DNA of 9,353 nt, taken from assembly GCA_903858975.1 (NCBI GenBank), contig CAIOKW010000263.1, positions 1-9,353 of the forward strand, read 5' to 3'. This DNA is from Oligoflexia bacterium (GTDB lineage Bacteria > Bdellovibrionota > UBA1018 > CAIMNF01). How positions within the stretch are numbered: the stretch's first letter is position 1; each line of letters begins with the position of its first letter. Positions 1 to 4,681 of this stretch are shown here, piece by piece. The notes beneath the pieces are model-generated. The model worked only from the letters and a program-made list of their open reading frames with translations. It was not told the origin of the DNA and did no database searches. A program made the translations under genes and the position numbers.

Positions 1-693
1 ATGGATGCTTTCCCGGTAGCTTGGAAAACTGCTGAGACTCTATTTAACGCAAAAATGCTCCTGAGAGAGCTTCAACAAGGCGGCTTGAACGATGGTGTAG
101 TGGAGCACGCTCACCTTATGTTAAGCGACTTGTTTCAACTCGTGTCTCACCTCGGCCAATCTCCGAACTTAAGAAGGCTCGTTGCGCTTGCGAAAGAAAG
201 CGACCGAAGCATTGCCTGCACTACGCTTTCCATTCTGATGTGTAAGATCCTGAAGTTCGAGCAAAACTCGATTGTAGAAATCTTGGGCCTCGCAAGCTTC
301 TTTCAAGATATCTCCCTTTTTTCATCTCCATTTGGAAATCTGAGCAACACCCCGGTTCTTGAAATGAAGCCCGAGGCTGCCAAATACTTTGTTCAGCACC
401 CCCTCTTGAGCGCAGACATAGTGGCCAAGAACACCTCAGTTCCTGAAGTCACACTTCAGGTGATTCGCCAGCACCACGAGCGAAAAGACCGGAGCGGCTA
501 TCCCAATCGAGTCGGAGGACTTCAGCTTCATCCGATGGCTGAAATTCTCAGTCTCATTAATTCGTACCTGGATCATCCAGAGCACTTTAATGAGGTAAAA
601 ACCGAGATTTACACCCACTACTCCGATCGCATGGTGCAAGCCTTCCAAGGCCTTTTGGACCTCCTGGAATCGACCAAAAAATCAGCATCCTAA
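1..693 (+). CDS. Degenerate HD-GYP domain protein, probably 5'-truncated by the window
   Basis: This 230-residue reading frame carries an HD-GYP-type domain, a family whose active members hydrolyse cyclic di-GMP in the cytoplasm. Visible landmarks are H133, the block HHERKDRSGYP (residues 158-168) and the following GG..LHPMAEILSLIN helix (to residue 187). Key metal-site residues are missing: the HD dyad reads Q102-D103, and the Asp that normally follows the GYP block in the I-A-D motif is N187. No His is seen where the first helix normally supplies one (the sequence there is SDRS). Catalysis therefore looks unlikely; a binding or scaffolding role is inferred. It aligns throughout with residues from about 217 on of the protein encoded at 746-2110 (both contain AWKTAETL and NDG.VE), so this is a tandem paralog. 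The frame opens on an ATG at base 1, but the paralog has about 210 further N-terminal residues. The real start is probably outside the window, and no upstream sequence is available to test this. Confidence 0.8.
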   Translation: MDAFPVAWKTAETLFNAKMLLRELQQGGLNDGVVEHAHLMLSDLFQLVSHLGQSPNLRRLVALAKESDRSIACTTLSILMCKILKFEQNSIVEILGLASFFQDISLFSSPFGNLSNTPVLEMKPEAAKYFVQHPLLSADIVAKNTSVPEVTLQVIRQHHERKDRSGYPNRVGGLQLHPMAEILSLINSYLDHPEHFNEVKTEIYTHYSDRMVQAFQGLLDLLESTKKSAS

Positions 694-727
694 GACCTAG
701 GGAATTGCTGCGCCCCGAATTCATTCA

Positions 728-736
728 TGGTAAAAT
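728..736 (+). promoter_or_regulatory. Putative extended -10 promoter for the second HD-GYP gene
   Basis: The 52-bp gap between the two HD-GYP genes holds TGGTAAAAT, a TGn extension plus a -10 hexamer with 5 of 6 consensus positions. A -35-like TTGCTG lies at 705-710, but the 20-bp spacing is long, which suits an extended -10 promoter. The predicted transcription start, near 743, is only about 3 bases before the ATG at 746. No Shine-Dalgarno sequence precedes that ATG. This is a motif reading only. Confidence 0.35.
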
Positions 737-745
737 TAAAGCACC

Positions 746-2110
746 ATGAGTAGGCCCCTGTTCGTTCATTCGGATTCTAAGATACTCAATCGGCTCAACC
801 AAGAGTCGAACGGAACCGCATTAGTCACCACCTCCATGGTGGAAGCCCTCAAGTGGGTGACGACTTCCAGTTTTCATTTGTCTGGGATTTTTATTAATCC
901 CGAGGATACTCATTTTTCTGCGCTGAAGTTCCTCGAAATCACCCTCGCCCATCGCCCCGCGCTTCCCATTTTTCTATTTGAGCCCAACCTCGGCACCAAC
1001 CCCGAGCAGCTTGAAAAAATCATGAAAAGCACTCATATTCAGGGTGTTTTCTTCGGCACTGAACCCTATTCGGTTCTGATGGCTCCTCTGAAGCAAAATT
1101 TAGAGCCGACCGAATTTCCCAGAAAATCGCCCCCTAAGGCTGCAATTAAGCCCGACCTCATCGCACTTCCCATTACCGACTTTAGTTACGGCTCCCACTA
1201 TCCTTACGACCTTTTCACCTTTGATGAATCAGAGCGAATGGCACTTTTCGCCCAAAAAGGTTCGGCGATTGATGCCAATTATCTCAAAAGCGCTTCGGAA
1301 AAAGTGAGCTTTATTTATGTTAAAAAAGAGGATTTTGAGAAGAATCGTAGCACCCTCAACCTGACCCGCACTCATTACCTCGAGTCTGATCTTCCCAACG
1401 CATGGAAGACGGCCGAGACTCTCAGCAACACCAAGCAAATGCTTGATGAAATGCGTGAAGCGGGAGTGAACGACGGCATGGTGGAATACACCAAAACCAT
1501 GCTCGGCGATCTTTTTAAACTCATCTCCAAAATCGATTCTGATGAGGGTTCCATTCATGGAATGATTGAAAAGGCGAAGCAATGCGACCGTTCAGTGTTT
1601 TGCGCCTCTTACTCGGTGCTGATTGCAAAACACCTTCGATTTGAAAAGAATGCGACTCTCGAAATTCTTGGTCTCGCAAGTGTCTTGCAAGACCTTTCCC
1701 TTTACAGAACCCCATATGGAGATTTAACCGGAAAACTACAGAGCGCACTCAATAAAGAAGAGTTAGCCTATTACTTAAAACACCCCACCCTCAGTGCGGA
1801 TATTGTTTCAGGGAATACCGACATTCCGCAGGTCACACTCCAAGTGGTCCGACAGCACCACGAGCGGAAAGATCGAACCGGGTTCCCACATCGAATTGGC
1901 GGAAATCAACTTCATCCCATGGCTGAGATTTTGAGCCTGATCAATGCTTATTACGAGGTCACTAAATCAGTGAATGATGATGTGCTCGTGATTCAAACTC
2001 TGCAGAAAGAAACTTTTCAGCATTACTCCGAGAATGTGATCCTTGCTTTCAAAGCGGTTCTCAGCAATATCTTGTTAGATAAGGCTAATGCCGCAAAAAA
2101 GTCAGGATAG
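746..2110 (+). CDS. Receiver-like plus degenerate HD-GYP protein
   Basis: This 454-residue cytoplasmic protein has three parts. Residues 1-115 have the alternating strand/helix pattern of a response-regulator receiver. The usual phospho-acceptor Asp is N51 (GIFINPED), the conserved Lys-Pro near the end reads GTEPYS, and only one acidic residue (D10) sits at the N-terminal acidic site, so phosphorylation is not expected. Residues 145-205 (YPYDLFTFDE...SFIYVKKEDF) resemble the small domain that often precedes HD-GYP. Residues 217-445 are HD-GYP-like, with Q315-D316 in place of HD, H346, HHERKDRTGFP (371-381; GYP has become GFP) and N400 replacing the last ligand Asp. By family knowledge an active HD-GYP uses these residues to bind two or three metals and cleave cyclic di-GMP, so this copy is probably inactive. 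It may still bind a nucleotide or a partner protein. It is a tandem paralog of the preceding gene. Its stop codon is 4 bases from the 3' end of convergent rnpB. No Shine-Dalgarno sequence is seen before the ATG. Confidence 0.85.
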   Translation: MSRPLFVHSDSKILNRLNQESNGTALVTTSMVEALKWVTTSSFHLSGIFINPEDTHFSALKFLEITLAHRPALPIFLFEPNLGTNPEQLEKIMKSTHIQGVFFGTEPYSVLMAPLKQNLEPTEFPRKSPPKAAIKPDLIALPITDFSYGSHYPYDLFTFDESERMALFAQKGSAIDANYLKSASEKVSFIYVKKEDFEKNRSTLNLTRTHYLESDLPNAWKTAETLSNTKQMLDEMREAGVNDGMVEYTKTMLGDLFKLISKIDSDEGSIHGMIEKAKQCDRSVFCASYSVLIAKHLRFEKNATLEILGLASVLQDLSLYRTPYGDLTGKLQSALNKEELAYYLKHPTLSADIVSGNTDIPQVTLQVVRQHHERKDRTGFPHRIGGNQLHPMAEILSLINAYYEVTKSVNDDVLVIQTLQKETFQHYSENVILAFKAVLSNILLDKANAAKKSG

Positions 2111-2114
2111 AAAT

Positions 2115-2503
2115 ACCACATCAGACTGTAAGCCGGGTTCTGTCTTCAACTCTTGCGAATTGGAGGCAATCATTCCTCTAGACGCCTGATTGCTCAGGTC
2201 ATTCATCAGCAACCTATACCCGAAGGTCAAACGAGCAAAGCAACTCTTCCTTCCTATTTGGTCTTGCTCCCGGTAGGGTTTTCCGTGCCTCACCTCTTAC
2301 AAGGTGAGCGGTGAGCTCTTACCTCGCCTTTTCACCCTTACTCAATTCACCGAAATGAACTGAGCGGTATATTCTCTGTGGCACTTTCCGTGGAACGGGC
2401 ATTATACCCGCCCCCCCGGCCGTTAGCCGGTACCGCGCTTTGGGGAGCCCGGACTTTCCTCCCGTCTACTTGCGTAGACCAGCGATTGCCCGTCTGATGT
2501 GGT
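2115..2503 (-). ncRNA. rnpB: RNase P RNA, bacterial type A-like
   Basis: This is the catalytic RNA of ribonuclease P, which trims 5' leaders from tRNA precursors. Read on the - strand, it starts ACCACATCAGAC (2503-2492) and ends GTCTGATGTGGT (2126-2115), a perfect 12-bp P1. P2 pairs GGCAATC near the 5' end with GATTGCC near the 3' end. P3 is a minimal GTCTAC-GCAA-GTAGAC hairpin (2464-2479). The universal blocks GAGGAAAGTCCGGGCTCC, GGAAAGTGCCACAGAGAATA, GGGTGAAAAGGCGAGGTAAG, GGAGCAAGACCAAATAGG, TAGAGGAATGATTGCC and ACAGAACCCGGCTTA are all present in order. P12 (9 bp, UUCG-type loop), P14 and P18 (CCUGA-GCAA-UCAGG) can be drawn. The length of about 389 nt is normal. One oddity is that the L15 tRNA-binding motif, GGU in E. 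coli, reads GGA here (CACGGAAAACC). No clear terminator directly follows P1; a T6 run lies about 13 bases beyond it, inside the convergent gene. Confidence 0.97.
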
Positions 2504-2509
2504 TTGGGG

Positions 2510-2539
2510 ACTCTAACGCAGGCAGATCTTGCCTGTCTA
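2510..2539 (-). promoter_or_regulatory. Putative rnpB promoter
   Basis: On the - strand, TAGACA (2539-2534, 5 of 6 with the -35 consensus) is separated by 18 bp from TAGAGT (2515-2510, 4 of 6 with the -10 consensus). The expected start, 7 bases past the -10, falls at 2503, exactly the first base of the P1 helix of RNase P RNA. The first three bases of the -35 element are the stop codon of the ferredoxin gene. The match in position supports the call; the -10 sequence alone is weak. Confidence 0.5.
2519..2535. repeat. Palindrome CAGGCA-N5-TGCCTG in the rnpB promoter spacer
   Basis: A perfect 6-bp inverted repeat with a 5-base centre (GATCT on the + strand) occupies the interval between the ferredoxin stop codon and rnpB. 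It lies almost wholly between the proposed -35 and -10 elements. It is not followed by a T-run on either strand, so it does not look like an intrinsic terminator. An operator, or an RNA hairpin at the 3' end of the ferredoxin message, are the alternatives. Confidence 0.4.
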
Positions 2540-2842
2540 TGCGATTATGACTTCAAGGTCGAGTTCATCTGCATTTGGGAAACATTGACATCCTAAACGC
2601 ATCCCCCGCTCAATCTCAGGCGCAGTGAGCTGGTGTAGTTCAATCGCAGTAGGCAAATTGACTCGCGCCTGGTTTGCTGGGTCAAGAATCACTCGATCTG
2701 CCCCGCATTTTCCATGACCGCCACAACGGCTTCCAATCTCAAGCTCAATCATCTGCGCATGACCCAGGAGATTGAGTCCTCTCATGCAAAGCCCAGAATC
2801 ATAAACCTGTTTGTTTTTGATAAACTTAACTGACATTTCCAT
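2537..2842 (-). CDS. [2Fe-2S] ferredoxin-like protein with an altered ligand motif
   Basis: This 101-residue protein has the layout of a plant/adrenodoxin-type [2Fe-2S] ferredoxin, a small cytoplasmic electron carrier. It has an N-terminal strand (SVKFIKNKQV), the cluster loop SRCGGHGKCGADRV (residues 38-51), a middle helix containing LTAPEIERG, and the closing block MRLGCQCFP (81-89). The family pattern is C-x5-C-x2-C...C. Here C40 and C46 are present, D49 stands where the third Cys belongs, and C85 is the fourth; an extra C87 follows. Asp ligation, use of C87 or C19, or loss of a normal cluster are all possible. ATG codons lie at 2842 and 2836. Neither has a good Shine-Dalgarno sequence, and an extended -10 (TGATAAAGT, 2851-2843) abuts the first. 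The gene lies directly upstream of rnpB on the same strand and diverges from the DUF2844 gene. The redox partner is unknown. Confidence 0.85.
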   Translation of the reverse strand: MEMSVKFIKNKQVYDSGLCMRGLNLLGHAQMIELEIGSRCGGHGKCGADRVILDPANQARVNLPTAIELHQLTAPEIERGMRLGCQCFPNADELDLEVIIA

Positions 2843-2851
2843 ACTTTATCA
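2843..2851 (-). promoter_or_regulatory. Putative extended -10 promoter for the ferredoxin gene
   Basis: On the - strand, TGATAAAGT (a TGn plus TAAAGT hexamer) ends immediately before the first ATG (2842). A start 7 bases downstream would be at 2836, the A of the second in-frame ATG, giving a leaderless message. No convincing -35 is seen. This is motif evidence only. Confidence 0.3.
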
Positions 2852-2903
2852 CAAGGCTTTCAAGGTGACACTTTTATGTCGCATCCCTCAAAACCAAGTT
2901 CCC

Positions 2904-2932
2904 TTGTACCCTTCTTTAAACACAGATAGAAT
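2904..2932 (+). promoter_or_regulatory. Putative promoter of the DUF2844-DUF3443 pair
   Basis: TTGTAC (2904-2909) and TAGAAT (2927-2932, 5 of 6 with the -10 consensus) are separated by 17 bp. The predicted start is near 2939, which would leave the ATG at 2937 outside the message and place GGAGG at its very 5' end. This favours the GTG start at 2952. The -35 match is weak (3 of 6). Confidence 0.4.
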
Positions 2933-2938
2933 AAAAAT

Positions 2939-2943
2939 GGAGG
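2939..2943 (+). promoter_or_regulatory. Ribosome binding site that decides a GTG start
   Basis: GGAGG lies 8 bases before GTG at 2952. The alternative ATG at 2937 overlaps this site and has no purine-rich site of its own upstream, so the GTG is the better start for the DUF2844 gene. Confidence 0.6.
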
Positions 2944-2951
2944 CTCTCACC

Positions 2952-3419
2952 GTGGCCATAATCTCTCATTTTAGAAAATTATTTTTCCCCCTGGTCATGC
3001 TGCTCTCATCGGCTAATTGCTTTGCCGTTCTGGGCGGTTCCGCTGACTCGGTCGAAGCCGATCGACAAAATCTGAAATCATTTGAAACTCTGAAAAAAAC
3101 TTCAGCACCCCTGTACTCGATCCACACCATTACTTCGGATGCGCTTACTCTGAACGAATTTGTTTCACAGGACGGAGTTGTTTTTGGACTTTCTTGGAGC
3201 GGGACCATTCATCCTGACTTGGAGTCAATTCTTGGAACTTATCAATCAGAATATCAAACAGCACTCAGCTCAACTCCGATGACTCGAGGATTAAAAAAAC
3301 GGAGCCTTCAAACCTCGAAGCTTGTGATTGAACAATGGGGTCACCCTCGCCACCTTCAGGGACGCATGTTTGATCCGAATCTGATTCCTAAAGGAGTGGG
3401 TGTAAATGAGATCCGCTAA
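2952..3419 (+). CDS. DUF2844 family exported protein
   Basis: This 155-residue protein is predicted to be exported. Residues 1-25 form a signal peptide: basic HFRK, a hydrophobic LFFPLVMLL core, and likely cleavage after CFA before VLGG. The mature part matches the DUF2844 pattern as I know it: LGG..DSVEAD at the start, YSIHTI..DALTLNEFVSQDGVVFGLSWSG (residues 55-84), HPDLESILGTYQ (87-98), a KLVIEQWGHPRHLQGR block (123-138), and a final P-KGVGVNEIR. The biochemical role of the family is not known to me. It is typically encoded next to DUF3443 genes, as here: the next gene starts 14 bases before this one stops, so the two are translationally coupled and probably work together in the cell envelope. 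The GTG start is chosen for its GGAGG site; an ATG at 2937 would add five residues. Confidence 0.85.
   Translation: MAIISHFRKLFFPLVMLLSSANCFAVLGGSADSVEADRQNLKSFETLKKTSAPLYSIHTITSDALTLNEFVSQDGVVFGLSWSGTIHPDLESILGTYQSEYQTALSSTPMTRGLKKRSLQTSKLVIEQWGHPRHLQGRMFDPNLIPKGVGVNEIR
3391..3396 (+). promoter_or_regulatory. Ribosome binding site inside the DUF2844 gene
   Basis: AAGGAG lies 9 bases before the ATG at 3406, within the last codons of the upstream gene. It supports the overlapping start of the DUF3443 gene. Confidence 0.65.
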
Positions 3420-4674
3420 TTCGCTTCTCGCATCACTCATCCTTTTTTTCGGTCTCCAAACTACCGGTTGCAATAGCACAACGAGCACCCCCACCACGCC
3501 CGGAGCTAGCCCCGCGGTGATTCCCCTCAGTAATGGAGCCACACTCCCATCGGTAAGCGGGAGCAATGTCATGACGCTCACCGTGAACGGATCCACATGC
3601 TCTGCGAATTCCTATCCCAACAAACCCTGTGTTTCGATCACCCTTTGCTCCACCGCCGGAACCAATTGCCAAACGATCAATGACATTTTGCTGGATACCG
3701 GAAGTTATGGTCTTCGGGTTTTTAAAGATGTTCTAAATGCGGGACTCTATTCCTCACTCACCAATGTCCAGAACGGCTCAAATCCGATAGCAGAATGTGT
3801 TCAATACGGCGATGGAAGTAAGCAATGGGGACCGGTCAAAATTGGCAAAATCACTCTCGGCGGAGAAACTCCAGTACAAACTCCGATTCAAGTCGTGGAC
3901 TCCACTTTTACGGGCATGTCGAGCAAGTGTAGCGGTGCCATGACTTCCTCCACGAGTGCAGGGCTCAACGGAATTCTAGGGATGGGCCTATTTCAATTTG
4001 ACTGCGGATACAACTGTGCAATCTCCGCAAATAACGGCAGTTACTATTCTTGCGACACCACCGCTGGAACATGTACCGGAAGCACGGTCAGCTTAGCTAA
4101 CCAAGTTCAGAACCCTGTAGCCCTTTTACCTCAAGATAATAATGGAGTTCTCATTGAGTTCCCTGATGTTCCCAGTGGGAGTGCAACATCGGTCGATGGC
4201 TATCTCATTTTTGGAATTGGAACACAGGCGAATAATACTCCAACCGGTACGACCAAAACCTATTTTGCGGACTCCTCTTATGGTGAATTCACCACCGCCT
4301 ATGCTGGGGGAAATTATTCTAGCTTCATTGATAGCGGCAGTAATTCTTATGCCTTCCCTTACTCAGGGACGAGCCTGACTGGCTGTAGTGGCGCGTATAC
4401 CGGTTGGTTTTGCCCGAGCTCTACCACCACATTGAGTGCCATCAACAATAGTGTTTCTGACTCCACCAGCGGAACCATCCAATTTCAAATTGGTAACTTC
4501 ATCAATTTTTATAGTTCACCCAATAATGTTTCTAAGCAAATTGGTGCCAAAAGTGGATCGGGTATCGGAGGCCTTTTTGACTGGGGACTTCCATTTTACA
4601 TCGGACGAAATGTCTACCACGGCATAGATGGAAAATCCTCAAGCCTGGGCTCTGGTCCCTATTGGGCCTATTGA
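3406..4674 (+). CDS. DUF3443 family lipoprotein with pepsin-like aspartic protease motifs
   Basis: This 422-residue exported protein begins with a signal sequence ending in TTGC (Cys22), a plausible though not canonical lipobox. A Ser/Thr/Pro-rich spacer follows (about 23-45). The DUF3443 hallmark N.P.VSITLC...NCQTIND..LDTGSYGLRV spans roughly 71-105. Pepsin-like (A1-type) landmarks occur in the right order: first DTG at 97-99, a flap-like QYGDGS at 133-138, NGILGMG at 188-194, GYLIFGIGT at 265-273, a second DSG (FIDSGSN) at 309-311, and a closing LPFYIGRNVYHGID at 395-408. Twelve Cys besides Cys22 suggest disulfides. I infer a two-lobed aspartic peptidase, or an inactive relative of one, anchored in the envelope; activity is unproven. 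It overlaps the DUF2844 gene by 14 bases. Its stop lies 7 bases from the convergent aldehyde dehydrogenase gene. No propeptide is evident. Confidence 0.85.
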   Translation: MRSANSLLASLILFFGLQTTGCNSTTSTPTTPGASPAVIPLSNGATLPSVSGSNVMTLTVNGSTCSANSYPNKPCVSITLCSTAGTNCQTINDILLDTGSYGLRVFKDVLNAGLYSSLTNVQNGSNPIAECVQYGDGSKQWGPVKIGKITLGGETPVQTPIQVVDSTFTGMSSKCSGAMTSSTSAGLNGILGMGLFQFDCGYNCAISANNGSYYSCDTTAGTCTGSTVSLANQVQNPVALLPQDNNGVLIEFPDVPSGSATSVDGYLIFGIGTQANNTPTGTTKTYFADSSYGEFTTAYAGGNYSSFIDSGSNSYAFPYSGTSLTGCSGAYTGWFCPSSTTTLSAINNSVSDSTSGTIQFQIGNFINFYSSPNNVSKQIGAKSGSGIGGLFDWGLPFYIGRNVYHGIDGKSSSLGSGPYWAY

Positions 4675-4681
4675 TCACTAT

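Noticed and set aside
702..722. GAATT...AATTC inverted repeat between the two HD-GYP genes
   Set aside because: It has a 5-bp A/T-rich stem with an 11-base loop and no T-run; chance occurrence is likely.
1229..1582. 117-codon open frame on the - strand inside the second HD-GYP gene
   Set aside because: It is antisense to a well-conserved coding region, with no ribosome site and no recognisable motif.
2102..2293. 63-codon open frame on the - strand
   Set aside because: It lies inside rnpB, whose sequence is explained by conserved RNA helices; the translation shows no protein family features.
2410..2417. Poly-C run as a phase-variable tract
   Set aside because: It belongs to a conserved stem of the RNase P RNA and is not in a coding frame.
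2811..2936. Further upstream start for the DUF2844 frame
   Set aside because: It would overlap the divergent ferredoxin start and place about 40 unrelated residues before a clear signal peptide.
2937..2939. ATG as the start of the DUF2844 gene
   Set aside because: It overlaps the GGAGG site used by the GTG at 2952, lacks its own ribosome site and lies before the predicted transcript start.
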